A model generated the notes under the pieces. That model made no database searches. It saw only the letters and a list, made by a program, of their open reading frames with translations, and was not told the origin of the DNA. Positions 6,679 through 14,309 of a stretch of DNA of 64,000 nt are shown here, one piece after another (position 1 is the stretch's first letter; the number at the start of each line of letters is the position of its first letter). Origin of the DNA: Rothia koreensis (GTDB lineage: Bacteria > Actinomycetota > Actinomycetes > Actinomycetales > Micrococcaceae); the NCBI RefSeq assembly GCF_004136575.1, contig NZ_NOIQ01000008.1, forward strand, positions 19,586-83,585. The letters are read 5' to 3'. The translations under genes were made by a program, and so were the position numbers.

Positions 6679-7422
6679 GTGAGCGTACAAGCCACATCAT
6701 GGGTTTGGGACCATTCCCAGGCCGAGGGCAACGCCCGCCTCGTGCTGTTGGCAATCGCTGACGGAGCGAACAAGCAAGGCGGGAGATCGTGCCAGTCGGC
6801 TAAAACAATTGGGGAGATGTGCCGGTTGTCGAGCAGGTCAGTGCAGCGGCATATTGCATTGCTCCTGGAATCTGGTGAGTTGGTTATCGAGGGTACGCAC
6901 GGGAAGTATCACACGAATATTTACGCTCTTCCCGGCCTCTCTCGCTACGACAGTACCGACGTACGTCAAAATGACGTATACGACAGTAGAGGTTCTTCGC
7001 TACGACAAAATGAGCCCGTCGCTACGACAGAGCTGTGTCACCCTACCCCAATACCCCAAGATACTTACGTATCTACCCCAGAGAGAGACGCCGACAAGTC
7101 GGCTCCCTCCAAAGGGTCACGAATGGTCGACGGGTGGATGCCAGACCAGAAGCACATCGACAAGATCAAACAGATGCGCCCGGACATCGACCTGAACCTC
7201 GAGCACACCAAGTTCATGAACTACTGGATCGCCAAGACCGGCAAGGACGCCTCAAAGAAGGACTGGGGACGAACCTGGGAGAACTGGATGCTCAACGCCC
7301 GCGTGGACAAATCCCGGCAAGAGTACAAGCCAGGTTGGCAGAAACGCCTCGAACACGCGGCAAAACAGAATGAGCAGTACAAGGCCCCGTCCAATGACGG
7401 GGTCTTTTCTATAGGAAGGTGA
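6679..7422 (+). CDS. Winged-helix phage replication initiator (HTH_36-like)
   Basis: GTG 6679 follows AAAGGAGG. Residues ~1-85 form a HTH_36-type winged helix (SAKTIGEMCRLSSRSVQRHI). Residues ~95-155 are a low-complexity linker. Residues ~155-247 form a helical domain (HTKFMNYWIAKTGKDASKKD) typical of replisome organisers that bind the phage origin and recruit a helicase loader. The linker DNA carries five TACG(A/T)CA repeats and an AT-richer segment, as in lambda O, where the origin is inside the initiator gene. Confidence 0.75.
   Translation: MSVQATSWVWDHSQAEGNARLVLLAIADGANKQGGRSCQSAKTIGEMCRLSSRSVQRHIALLLESGELVIEGTHGKYHTNIYALPGLSRYDSTDVRQNDVYDSRGSSLRQNEPVATTELCHPTPIPQDTYVSTPERDADKSAPSKGSRMVDGWMPDQKHIDKIKQMRPDIDLNLEHTKFMNYWIAKTGKDASKKDWGRTWENWMLNARVDKSRQEYKPGWQKRLEHAAKQNEQYKAPSNDGVFSIGR
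6942..7080 (+). other. Candidate phage replication origin inside the initiator gene
   Basis: Copies of TACGWCA start at 6946, 6962, 6979, 7001 and 7023, 16-22 bp apart; the full form is TCGCTACGACA. The second lies in a perfect inverted repeat TACGTCA-aaa-TGACGTA (6962-6978). Downstream are three TACCCCA copies (7044, 7052, 7074) around AGATAC-ttac-GTATCT (7059-7074). Confidence 0.55.
7383..7409 (+). terminator. Terminator-like hairpin within the end of the initiator gene
   Basis: GGCCCCGTC (7383-7391) pairs with GACGGGGTC (7396-7404), followed by TTTTCT. It lies inside the last codons and directly before the ribosome site of the next gene. Confidence 0.5.
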
Positions 7423-7424
7423 CT

Positions 7425-7877
7425 ATGACGCCGGAAGATGTTCACGGATTCTTGGCGTGGGTAAATCAGCACGACCCGAGGGTCGAGACGTCGCCGGTGA
7501 ACGTGGAGGTCTGGGGCCGAGCTGTCGGGACGTTCGACAACATGGTGCTCAAGGACGTGATGCTGGATTACTTCGCCCGGTCGGGGGAGAAGCCCGCACC
7601 GTCCGAGATTCGCCGATTGGCGATGTCCGAGGTTGAGCGTCGTGAAGCACGACAGCGTGCGTTGGAGGGTCCGAAGGAACAGGGGCCGGGCTTCGAGAAA
7701 GCTCTCCGCTCTCATCTGAATGATCCTGAGTTCCAGCGGATCAGGATGGAAGCCCGTGTGCGGTGGTGCGAGACCCACGACGTCGAGCACGACGGCGACG
7801 GGTGGACCGCAGCGGACCGACCCACGACCGCCCGTGACGGGCGCACGACGGCACTGGACGACCTCGGACGCTTCTGA
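7425..7877 (+). CDS. Possible helicase-loader-type phage protein, 150 aa
   Basis: ATG 7425 has AGGAAGG 6 nt upstream. The N-terminal ~75 residues (VWGRAVGTFDNMVLKDVMLD, then PAPSEIRRLAMSEVERREAR) have the small helical layout of G39P-like helicase loader or inhibitor domains, ending in a basic helix. Its place directly after the initiator supports a replisome role. The family assignment is an inference. Confidence 0.5.
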   Translation: MTPEDVHGFLAWVNQHDPRVETSPVNVEVWGRAVGTFDNMVLKDVMLDYFARSGEKPAPSEIRRLAMSEVERREARQRALEGPKEQGPGFEKALRSHLNDPEFQRIRMEARVRWCETHDVEHDGDGWTAADRPTTARDGRTTALDDLGRF

Positions 7878-7905
7878 CGACCCAACACCTACCCAGCATA
7901 TTTCT

Positions 7906-7927
7906 AGCCCCTCACAGGGGCTTTTTT
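7906..7927 (+). terminator. Intrinsic terminator
   Basis: AGCCCC (7906-7911), loop TCACA, GGGGCT (7917-7922), then six T in total. It lies between two genes. Confidence 0.65.
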
Positions 7928-7949
7928 CGTACCTAGGAGAAAACACACC

Positions 7950-8318
7950 ATGTACCAGTACCGGGGGCAACGGACCCTCGACAAAGACACCGAATCATTC
8001 ACCGAACTGCGCGAACAACTCCGACAAGCCGTCAGGGACCGAAACTCAGCACACAGACGAGCCACACGATACAAAGCCGAGAACGAGACCATGAGACACG
8101 AAATTCAGAGGCTCAAGACCGTTGTCGAGACTCAACGCGTCACGATCGATGACCTCACCGTGAAGCTCAAGAAAGCTAACGAAGCGCAGGATGCCCCGAC
8201 CCTGAGCGCTGACTGGTTCGAGAAAATGCGAAGGTCCTACCAAGCGAGAATCGCGGAATTGGCCGCCGAGAACGGCATGCTCAAGAACATGGCGATCATC
8301 CAGAGGGCAGCGGCATGA
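7950..8318 (+). CDS. Coiled-coil phage protein, 122 aa
   Basis: ATG 7950 follows AGGAGAA. Residues ~15-75 and ~95-115 have heptad-like spacing (FTELREQLRQAVRDRNSAHR; ARIAELAAENGMLKNMAI). No enzymatic motif. It overlaps the next gene by ATGA. Confidence 0.6.
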   Translation: MYQYRGQRTLDKDTESFTELREQLRQAVRDRNSAHRRATRYKAENETMRHEIQRLKTVVETQRVTIDDLTVKLKKANEAQDAPTLSADWFEKMRRSYQARIAELAAENGMLKNMAIIQRAAA

Positions 8319-8674
8319 AACCGGAGGACATTGTTTGCCCTGATTGTGGCCGGTCGGCGTTGCAGGTGACGTTCAATTCCCCGAACTGGTGTTCCACGTG
8401 TGAGAACTATTTCCGGCGTAACGGGCGTCGGCGTCCGAATGACCGGAAGTTGGGACCGAGTAAGAGGTTTGACCCTTCGTGCCAGGTGTGCCCGGAGTGT
8501 GGGCATTTTCGTGCGAGCGGTTCGGCTCTGTGCCGGGAGTGCGAGAACAAAGCGAGGGCCAAGGACGAGCCTGTGACGACGGGGTACCGTCCCACTATCG
8601 ATGTCATCCGCGACGATCTCGCGTATTGGCTGAGGACGTGTGTCCCGAGCACGGTGGGCAGGGTGATGGCATGA
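8315..8674 (+). CDS. Double zinc-ribbon phage protein, 119 aa
   Basis: Two CxxC pairs near the start (CPDCG, CSTCENYFRR) and two more in the middle (CPECGHFRAS, CRECENKAR) form zinc ribbons. A short helical tail follows. Such proteins usually bind nucleic acid; no specific role is visible. Confidence 0.6.
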   Translation: MKPEDIVCPDCGRSALQVTFNSPNWCSTCENYFRRNGRRRPNDRKLGPSKRFDPSCQVCPECGHFRASGSALCRECENKARAKDEPVTTGYRPTIDVIRDDLAYWLRTCVPSTVGRVMA

Positions 8675-8886
8675 GCCTGTCGCTTGCTGATTTGGCGCGG
8701 AACCCGGGCAAGAAAGCTACCGGGGATGACGGTGCCGTGTACGTGTGGGACGACGGCGACCTGTGGCGGTTGCACCCTGGCCCGTTCAACGACGGCGAGT
8801 CGGTCATGTTCGACGACGACGTCAAATACTTTTACGAGCCGGTCCAGCAGGGGCCGGCTCTCTTCACCGCATGGCGGAACGAATGA
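8671..8886 (+). CDS. Hypothetical acidic phage protein, 71 aa
   Basis: ATG 8671 overlaps the previous stop. The product (MSLSLADLARNPGKKATGDD...) is acidic and has YVWDDGDLWRLHPGPF. A GC hairpin (AGCCGG...CCGGCT) lies within its last codons. Confidence 0.5.
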   Translation: MSLSLADLARNPGKKATGDDGAVYVWDDGDLWRLHPGPFNDGESVMFDDDVKYFYEPVQQGPALFTAWRNE

Positions 8887-8915
8887 GTAACCAAACCGAG
8901 TAGGAGGTGGTCGGC

Positions 8916-9011
8916 GTGGCGAAGTACCCGGATGACTACATGCCGGTCCCGCAGGACGAGACGCGGCACGAGACGAACGATTTTTGGATCAGCGAAGGCG
9001 TGGACTGGTAA
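8916..9011 (+). CDS. Very small phage peptide, 31 aa
   Basis: GTG 8916 follows TAGGAGGTGG. The peptide (MAKYPDDYMPVPQDETRHET...) is acidic, and its TAA is shared with the next ATG. Support comes from the ribosome site and the overlap. Confidence 0.45.
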   Translation: MAKYPDDYMPVPQDETRHETNDFWISEGVDW

Positions 9012-9163
9012 TGAAACAAGCAGAGAAGCAGTGCCAAGGCGCGCTGAATATCGCCGGTGAACATTACAGGTGCGACCTGCCCGCAAACCATGACGGCGCG
9101 GGACACGCGAACACGGAAGCTAAGGCTATTTGGTGCGGAGACGGGAAGGACGACACGAAATGA
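9011..9163 (+). CDS. Small Cys/His phage protein, 50 aa
   Basis: ATG 9011 overlaps the preceding TAA. The residues C8, H18, C21, H27, H32 and C42 suggest a zinc site (HYRCDLPANHDGAGH). This pattern is common in small actinophage early proteins. Confidence 0.5.
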   Translation: MKQAEKQCQGALNIAGEHYRCDLPANHDGAGHANTEAKAIWCGDGKDDTK

Positions 9164-9387
9164 GCGACTGGTCCACCATCGTAAGCGCGGTCGGCGCACT
9201 CACCGCCGGAATGATCCTAGTTATCTGCGTTCAACTCGCAACAGCACTACTCGACCGGGTCGAGGCAGACACCAAAAATCGGAATCTAGAGGAACAGATT
9301 AAGCGCATGGAATCAGCCTTGAGAATTTGCGCCGTAACCGGCATGACCTACGACGAAGCGCTAAAGCGAATGGAGGCCATGAAATGA
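9160..9387 (+). CDS. Small membrane protein with coiled-coil tail, 75 aa
   Basis: One membrane helix near the start (IVSAVGALTAGMILVICVQL) is followed by a charged coiled coil (EADTKNRNLEEQIKRMESAL). It overlaps its neighbours by ATGA at both ends. Confidence 0.55.
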   Translation: MSDWSTIVSAVGALTAGMILVICVQLATALLDRVEADTKNRNLEEQIKRMESALRICAVTGMTYDEALKRMEAMK

Positions 9388-9884
9388 CTGACATGGACCT
9401 CGAAGCAATCAAAGCCCGCGCACGAGCGGCAACCCCCGGACCGTGGCGAGTCGGGGCGAACTTTATCGACAACTTCACCCCGGACAAAGACGAATACGAC
9501 GTGGTGGTCGACGTCTGGACGATGGACCCGAGCGGCGACGCCGAATTTGAAATGTCTGATGAGGACAAGGCGTTCATCGAGGGTATGGACCCGACCACCA
9601 CACTCGCACTTGTCGAAAGGATCGAGCGGTTACAGGCCGCCTGGATGGAGGCGGTGACGTCCGACTTATGGGCAACATTCCAGCTCGAAGAACTCCGCGA
9701 CCGGCTGACCATCACCGATGAAATGATCGAGCGGGCCGCTCTGGCGATCGCAGAAGTGGACGAATGGCCCACCAACGAAGAACTCGGCGGCAACCTTACC
9801 GGAACACGGGACGAAGAGTTCCGGGATCAATACATCGACATGGCCCGCGCCGCCCTCGAAGCCGCGCTAGGGGGCCACGAATGA
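9384..9884 (+). CDS. Ea22-like phage protein, 166 aa
   Basis: The start (MTDMDLEAIKARARAATPGP, then W) is the hallmark of the widespread phage Ea22-like/ead group, which opens with a conserved A-T-P-G-P-W stretch. The rest is acidic and helical. The biochemical role of the group is unknown. Confidence 0.6.
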   Translation: MTDMDLEAIKARARAATPGPWRVGANFIDNFTPDKDEYDVVVDVWTMDPSGDAEFEMSDEDKAFIEGMDPTTTLALVERIERLQAAWMEAVTSDLWATFQLEELRDRLTITDEMIERAALAIAEVDEWPTNEELGGNLTGTRDEEFRDQYIDMARAALEAALGGHE

Positions 9885-10177
9885 GCCTCGTAGGACTCGC
9901 TATCCACATCGGCCTACTGTCCATCGCCGTAGCCGTCCTCATCCCAGCAGGACTGACCATCCTGGCCCTGCTCATCTACGAGACGGCCCGTGACCCCGAC
10001 AAACCAGCCGAATACAGACTCCAAGGAGGAAAACACCCCGTAGTGCCACACGACCCACTACCCGCAGAATTTTGGGAAGACTGTTTGCCCTGTCGGGCCG
10101 GGTACCCAGAGCTCTGCACCGAAGAAGATAAGCCGTCCCACCGGGCGGCATTTTTTATGCCCAAAAGGAAGTCATGA
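9881..10177 (+). CDS. Hypothetical membrane protein, 98 aa
   Basis: Residues ~5-32 form one long hydrophobic segment (HIGLLSIAVAVLIPAGLTIL). A short loop with CLPCRAGYPELC follows, which could bind metal or form a disulfide. A hairpin followed by six T lies inside the last codons (10132-10156). Confidence 0.5.
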   Translation: MSLVGLAIHIGLLSIAVAVLIPAGLTILALLIYETARDPDKPAEYRLQGGKHPVVPHDPLPAEFWEDCLPCRAGYPELCTEEDKPSHRAAFFMPKRKS

Positions 10178-10398
10178 TGCAAAACCAAAAGTATGCCTCT
10201 CCGCAGGAGATCGCTGAGTACCTACTCACCACCGAAGCCAAGCTCGCCAACGATCGCTACCACGGCGTAGGCCTTCCTTACACCAAGTTCGGTCGCAAGA
10301 TCCTCTACTCCTGGGAAGCCGTCGAGGCCTACCTCGAAAAGAACACCGTCAACACCACCAAATCCCAAGCCGGGCAGAAAGATCAGGAGAACAAGTAA
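10174..10398 (+). CDS. Excisionase-like DNA-binding protein, 74 aa
   Basis: The winged HTH has [20 protein letters not shown] and [19 protein letters not shown], the typical two halves of a MerR/excisionase-like fold. ATG 10174 follows AAAAGGAAG; a second ATG lies immediately after. It is directly upstream of ssb. Confidence 0.6.
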   Translation: MMQNQKYASPQEIAEYLLTTEAKLANDRYHGVGLPYTKFGRKILYSWEAVEAYLEKNTVNTTKSQAGQKDQENK

Positions 10399-10400
10399 AC

Positions 10401-10940
10401 ATGGCGAACGAAACGACCATCACTGTAGTAGGCAACTTGACCGCCGCACCGGACCTCCGGTTCACCCCGAACGGCGCGGCAGTAGCCAACTTCACCATCG
10501 CATCGACACCGCGCAAGTTCGACAAGCAGGCCAACGAGTTCAAGGAGCAGGAAGCACTGTTCTTGCGGTGCTCGGTTTGGCGGGAGACCGCCGAGAACGT
10601 GGCCGAATCCCTCGATAAGGGTATGCGAGTTATCGCCACGGGGGAGCTGCGCCAACGGTCCTTCGAGGACAAGGAAGGCAACAGGCGGTCTTCGATCGAA
10701 TTGGACGTGCAGGAGATCGGCCCGGCGCTGAAGTTCGCTACTGCGCAGGTGACGCGGAATCAGCGATCACAGGGCGGCCAGGGTTCCACCCAGAACGCTC
10801 CACAGGGGCAGGGCTGGGGGAACGCTCAGAACCAGCCTCAGCGGCCCGTGCAGGGGCAGCCGGTCGACCCATGGAGCGGAGGAAAGCAGCAGGCCGCCGA
10901 CTGGGGCAACGGGCAGGACGATGCGAATGTTCCGTTCTGA
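10401..10940 (+). CDS. ssb: Single-stranded DNA-binding protein
   Basis: The OB fold is clear in the first ~115 residues ([52 protein letters not shown]). The tail is Q/G/N-rich and ends in DDANVPF, close to the acidic DDxxPF tip used to recruit partner proteins. The 179-residue length is normal for actinobacterial and phage SSB. It protects single strands during phage replication and ERF recombination. Confidence 0.93.
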   Translation: MANETTITVVGNLTAAPDLRFTPNGAAVANFTIASTPRKFDKQANEFKEQEALFLRCSVWRETAENVAESLDKGMRVIATGELRQRSFEDKEGNRRSSIELDVQEIGPALKFATAQVTRNQRSQGGQGSTQNAPQGQGWGNAQNQPQRPVQGQPVDPWSGGKQQAADWGNGQDDANVPF

Positions 10941-11433
10941 CCCCCGCAAGTCGCGGATGCCGCAAAATCCAATACTGATACCGGAACGTGTTGCCGAAAG
11001 AGCAGCTACACGCATCGATGTCACCGAGGAAGGATGCTGGGAAAGCACCTACTCGGTGGCCTCTCACGGTTATGCACAGATCGGGTGGCAGGACGGTGGC
11101 TATCGCCAAGTGGTGACAGCCCACCGCGCCTCATGGGTACATTTCCACGGCCAAATCCCACCGGGAATGACCATCGACCACCGATGTCGTAATCGAAGAT
11201 GCGTCAACCCGGACCACCTCCAACTCATGACCAACGTGAAAAATGCACGAGGCGGAGGCGGGTTCCATCAGCAGAAGCCAGTGCCCACGGATGAGCGTTG
11301 CTCCCGTGGGCACATTGTTTTAAGGTACCCATCCGGCGCGAAACACTGTCGAGAATGTGCTCAAGAGTGGGCGCGGAGAAAAGCCGCTAGACAACTACTA
11401 AAACGATCCGGTCTTGAAGACCAAGCAGCATAA
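10921..11433 (+). CDS. HNH homing-type endonuclease
   Basis: The core [39 protein letters not shown] is an HNH_3 nuclease with an H-N-H zinc-supported fold. A second Cys cluster (CSRGH...[12 protein letters not shown]) lies at the C-terminus. ATG 10921 overlaps ssb; ATG 10957 is a possible later start. Such genes are often mobile. Confidence 0.8.
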   Translation: MRMFRSDPRKSRMPQNPILIPERVAERAATRIDVTEEGCWESTYSVASHGYAQIGWQDGGYRQVVTAHRASWVHFHGQIPPGMTIDHRCRNRRCVNPDHLQLMTNVKNARGGGGFHQQKPVPTDERCSRGHIVLRYPSGAKHCRECAQEWARRKAARQLLKRSGLEDQAA

Positions 11434-11450
11434 CCACAACTGATAAGCAG

Positions 11451-11505
11451 GCACTCCTCGGGGGTGCCTTTTTCGTGCCCGCACGTCACCACGGCGTGCG
11501 GGCAC
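11451..11505 (+). terminator. Terminator plus an 11-bp hairpin
   Basis: AGGCACTCC/GGGGGTGCC followed by TTTTT ends near 11473. Directly after it GTGCCCGCACG (11475-11485) pairs perfectly with CGTGCGGGCAC (11495-11505). The two together separate the HNH gene from the resolvase gene. Confidence 0.6.
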
Positions 11506-11549
11506 ACCACAAGGCCACAACCGGATAACCGGACTAACAAGGAGAACGC

Positions 11550-11930
11550 ATGATCTACGAATTGTTCGTTCCGCTCGGCTCCAAGAAGTGGATCAGCGCC
11601 AACGAGCACACGACCAGCATCGGCGCACGTCGGGCAATCAGCCAACGCACCAAAGCATGGCGAGAAGAGACCTGCCGTCTCGCTATCAAGTCCGGGTCAC
11701 CAGCTCTCATGGAACACGCCTGGATCGACATCTACGTCCACATGGCGACGAACCGCAGGTACGACCCTGGCAACCGGTACCCGACCGCGAAAGCCTGCGT
11801 TGACGGCCTCGTAGACGCAGGCCTAGTTGAAGACGACGACTACAAACATGTCTCAGGCCCGTTCCTCCACCACGGCGGCAAGGACAAGGACAACCCGGGC
11901 TTGCGCATCGTAGTAAGGAGCATCGAATGA
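11550..11930 (+). CDS. RusA-like Holliday junction resolvase
   Basis: The 126-residue protein has the RusA core: RRYDPGNRYPTAKACVDGLV followed by DAGLVEDDDYKHV, which supplies the conserved Asp residues and Lys for metal-dependent junction cleavage. It resolves branched DNA before packaging. ATG 11550 follows AAGGAGAA. Confidence 0.85.
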   Translation: MIYELFVPLGSKKWISANEHTTSIGARRAISQRTKAWREETCRLAIKSGSPALMEHAWIDIYVHMATNRRYDPGNRYPTAKACVDGLVDAGLVEDDDYKHVSGPFLHHGGKDKDNPGLRIVVRSIE

Positions 11931-12067
11931 CACATCACGTCAACGAATGGGCGCAATGGCCCGGTGCCGGTCGACACGCCGGGGAATGCGAATGCGGAGC
12001 GAGCGCCGCGTTCGACACCTGGGACGAACTCAACGCCTGGATCACCGAACACAAGGAGACAACATGA
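11927..12067 (+). CDS. Small phage protein with Cys pair, 46 aa
   Basis: ATG 11927 overlaps the resolvase stop. The peptide has HAGECECGASAAFDTWDELN, a small zinc-ribbon-like signature seen in many phage early peptides. Its end overlaps the next ATG. Confidence 0.5.
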   Translation: MTHHVNEWAQWPGAGRHAGECECGASAAFDTWDELNAWITEHKETT

Positions 12068-12570
12068 AGTCGATAGAAGCTCTGCATCTTCCCAATCCAT
12101 GCGAAGAACCGGTGAGCCAGGGACGAGCCATCCGATACAACACGGAAAAGGACGAGAGCGGGCACATCGTTATAACCGGCATTGAACTTATCTCGACAGA
12201 CGGTAGCCGAATCAGCTCTACAGACTGGCGAGAGGCAAATCCCCTCGGACGCTGGGAGGACATCGCACTGACTCGAGTACGGGTCGTTAACCCGGTCGAT
12301 AACACTCTCGAAGTTCCCCATGCGCTGACCCTTGGCGTAGCCGAAGCTGCGAACCTCCGGTCAAGAGGGCCTTCGAGCCTAGAAACTATCCAAATTGCCG
12401 CTGACGCGTACAACCTTGCGGCGGCACTTGGAATACCAGAGAGCAAGACGGTCCAGAGGGTTTTCTCGGCCAATGGGGCGCTTGACCCGCTTCCGAGGGC
12501 CACGGCGTCAGGATGGATTCGCCGGGCGAAGGACTCGGGGCTTATCAACGAGGGACAGGAGACACCATGA
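12064..12570 (+). CDS. Hypothetical phage protein, 168 aa
   Basis: The N-terminal half is beta-like (GHIVITGIELISTDGSRISS). The C-terminal half is helical, with YNLAAALGIPESKTVQRVFS and a closing WIRRAKDSGLI that resembles a DNA-binding helix pair. The family is not recognised. Overlaps on both sides place it in the early operon. Confidence 0.6.
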   Translation: MKSIEALHLPNPCEEPVSQGRAIRYNTEKDESGHIVITGIELISTDGSRISSTDWREANPLGRWEDIALTRVRVVNPVDNTLEVPHALTLGVAEAANLRSRGPSSLETIQIAADAYNLAAALGIPESKTVQRVFSANGALDPLPRATASGWIRRAKDSGLINEGQETP

Positions 12571-13145
12571 CTGCACTATCCGAAGCAGTGCACGTGCTGA
12601 CCGAAGACCACAAAGTAAACCCAGACAAGACGGGGAAGACCTTCAACCTCGTTGAAGAATACGCCCTGCTTACACAGCTTAAGGAAGCCTTCACCGCAAA
12701 TCGAGGAACCGGGGCAGGAGCCAGCGGCCCAAAAGGAGTTATCTCCTTCAACGCCCTCAACCTCTGGGAAGACATCGCCACCGTGACCAACAATCACTGG
12801 CGAGGATTCGGCATCCGCGCAGTATCCCGGACACCCTTGCCGGAGAGGATTCAAGATTGGGCACGATCCGTCGAAGGGTCCCCAGACGAAAGCGAGTGCT
12901 TCGCATGGATATCCAAATGGAACCGCCAGATCCGCGCCCTGGACGAGTCTCACGCGGAAGTGATCGGCAGATGCCCCGAATGCGGGGAAAGCGAGATCGT
13001 GGTCGAAGACGATGGGGAGATCATCAAAAAAGCTGCCGTGACACGAGTGGAAGGGCATGCTTACGCATCGTGCGCTCAATGCCTGGCCGAATGGGAAGGA
13101 CTGGACGCGGTGAGGGAACTCGCTAGGAACGTCAGTCCAGTGTGA
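12567..13145 (+). CDS. Zinc-ribbon phage protein, 192 aa
   Basis: Residues ~1-120 are helical with no known motif. A zinc ribbon near the end is formed by CPECGESEIVVEDDGEII and CAQCLAEWEGLD. It resembles a common actinophage early protein family, but a function is not known. It is the last gene before a terminator. Confidence 0.6.
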   Translation: MTALSEAVHVLTEDHKVNPDKTGKTFNLVEEYALLTQLKEAFTANRGTGAGASGPKGVISFNALNLWEDIATVTNNHWRGFGIRAVSRTPLPERIQDWARSVEGSPDESECFAWISKWNRQIRALDESHAEVIGRCPECGESEIVVEDDGEIIKKAAVTRVEGHAYASCAQCLAEWEGLDAVRELARNVSPV

Positions 13146-13198
13146 TACACTGAGGACACCTGTTTTTGGTGTGCCCAATTATAGGCTGGGTGTTCCTT

Positions 13199-13227
13199 TC
13201 AAGCCTCCACAATGTGGGGGCTTTTCT
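13199..13227 (+). terminator. Intrinsic terminator of the early operon
   Basis: AGCCTCCACA-atg-TGTGGGGGCT followed by TTTTCTT. Upstream, 13138-13150 reads AGTGT-GAT-ACACT, a perfect small palindrome that overlaps the stop of the previous gene and might be an operator. Confidence 0.6.
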
Positions 13228-13303
13228 TGTTGGTCATGGGTTGCCAGAGAGGCCCCGTCTACATCACGTAGGCGGGGCCATTCTGCGTTAAGGCGGTGAA
13301 TAC

Positions 13304-13513
13304 ATGGACGCACTCGACGCGATGAGTCAAGCGATCCTCTACCGCAACCAACTCCCAGACGGAGACCCAGGCCGGTCCATGACGGATAGGGACATGCTCC
13401 AGATCATTCAGGAAGGCATGACCGAGAACCGGACCAAGCACCGGCCCAGCATCGACTACGCAGACCCTACAGGGGATCAGGCCGCCGCCAGAGCAGACAG
13501 GAGCCGACGATGA
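13304..13513 (+). CDS. Hypothetical phage protein, 69 aa
   Basis: ATG 13304 has a GGCGG-type site upstream. The product is polar and charged (MDALDAMSQAILYRNQLPDG...), and its stop overlaps the next ATG. No family recognised. Confidence 0.5.
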   Translation: MDALDAMSQAILYRNQLPDGDPGRSMTDRDMLQIIQEGMTENRTKHRPSIDYADPTGDQAAARADRSRR

Positions 13514-13677
13514 CACCGGATCACATTGACGCACTCAGCACCGACGCCGGGGCGACCCTCGCCGCCCTCGAAGACGACACCGTCACCCTGGACGAGCACA
13601 TCGCCCGCATGACGGAGGCGGAGGACGACGGGTTCATCACCCCGTCCCGCTACCTCACCAACGAATGCTCAGATTAG
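13510..13677 (+). CDS. Acidic phage peptide, 55 aa
   Basis: ATG 13510 lies in the overlap with the previous stop. The peptide is strongly acidic (LAALEDDTVTLDEHIARMTE). Its end meets the convergent reverse-strand HTH gene. Confidence 0.45.
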   Translation: MTPDHIDALSTDAGATLAALEDDTVTLDEHIARMTEAEDDGFITPSRYLTNECSD

Positions 13678-13859
13678 CCTCTGGCTTTCTGAACGGCCCT
13701 CCACACACCCTGGCGACTCATCCCGGCGACGAGTGCGATCCGAGATAGCGGGATGCCCTGATCGACAGCGGCGACCAATGACAGCCGGAACTTGTGGTCG
13801 GCATCGTCCCGTTCCTGACGGGCTTGAGACACGGCCTCGAGAGTCGTTTCAGCGGTCAC
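13674..13859 (-). CDS. Small helix-turn-helix regulator, 61 aa
   Basis: Read on the minus strand from GTG 13859. The C-terminus LSRIALVAGMSRQGVWRAVQ is a resolvase-type helix-turn-helix; a helical N-terminus precedes it. It overlaps the end of the upstream membrane peptide gene, so the two are coupled. It is the last gene of a three-gene reverse cassette in a phage otherwise read forward. Confidence 0.6.
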   Translation of the reverse strand: MTAETTLEAVSQARQERDDADHKFRLSLVAAVDQGIPLSRIALVAGMSRQGVWRAVQKARG

Positions 13860-14007
13860 GGTGGATCACCGCCCGAGTGATGGTGACACCGGCCAATACG
13901 ACGGTCAGTGCCGCTATGGTGACGGTCAGCCACACGGGCTGGTGGGTTGCGTAGGACAGTGCGGTCATGACCGCGCCGAACGCTATAGCGGTGGTCTTGT
14001 TTTTCAT
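13849..14007 (-). CDS. Small membrane protein, 52 aa
   Basis: ATG 14007 has AAGGAG upstream on the minus strand. The product (MKNKTTAIAFGAVMTALSYA...) has two hydrophobic segments separated by THQPVWL and a basic tail. It lies between another membrane peptide and the HTH gene. Confidence 0.55.
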   Translation of the reverse strand: MKNKTTAIAFGAVMTALSYATHQPVWLTVTIAALTVVLAGVTITRAVIHRDR

Positions 14008-14036
14008 GGTTGGCTCCTTCATGATTGGAAGGACCA

Positions 14037-14063
14037 GGGAGCCGAGTGGTGGCTCGACTCCCC
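14037..14063 (-). terminator. Hairpin between reverse-strand genes
   Basis: GGGAGCCGAG pairs with CTCGACTCCC with a single mismatch around a TGGTGG loop. It lies between the first and second genes of the reverse cassette and could reduce read-through. Confidence 0.4.
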
Positions 14064-14069
14064 AGTTCC

Positions 14070-14168
14070 TTACTCCTCGCGATCGAGAATGTCCCGGATC
14101 AGTCCGACGACTTCTCTTGCTATCTTGAGGATCAGGAGGGTTGCGGAAAGCATAACGATTATCGTCAT
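14070..14168 (-). CDS. Single-helix membrane peptide, 32 aa
   Basis: ATG 14168 follows AAGGGAG on the minus strand. The peptide (MTIIVMLSATLLILKIAREV...) is one membrane helix ending in LIRDILDREE, similar in plan to small toxin-like or superinfection peptides. It is the first gene after the promoter at 14233-14261. Confidence 0.5.
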   Translation of the reverse strand: MTIIVMLSATLLILKIAREVVGLIRDILDREE

Positions 14169-14232
14169 TGCCGCTCCCTTCCTGTCGTACCCCGTTTGTT
14201 CCGGAGTCCCCCGGACCTTCCGGGGTACTTCT

Positions 14233-14261
14233 AGTTTAACGGTCCAACACCCCATTGTCAA
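14233..14261 (-). promoter_or_regulatory. Reverse-strand promoter
   Basis: On the minus strand TTGACA (14261-14256) and TAAACT (14238-14233) are 17 nt apart, close to the housekeeping sigma consensus. It would drive the reverse cassette 14168-13674, so that cassette is likely expressed in the lysogen. Confidence 0.65.
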
Positions 14262-14309
14262 CTACACTCAACAATAAAGTAGGGCAATGTGGGCGAATCC
14301 GTACACAAG

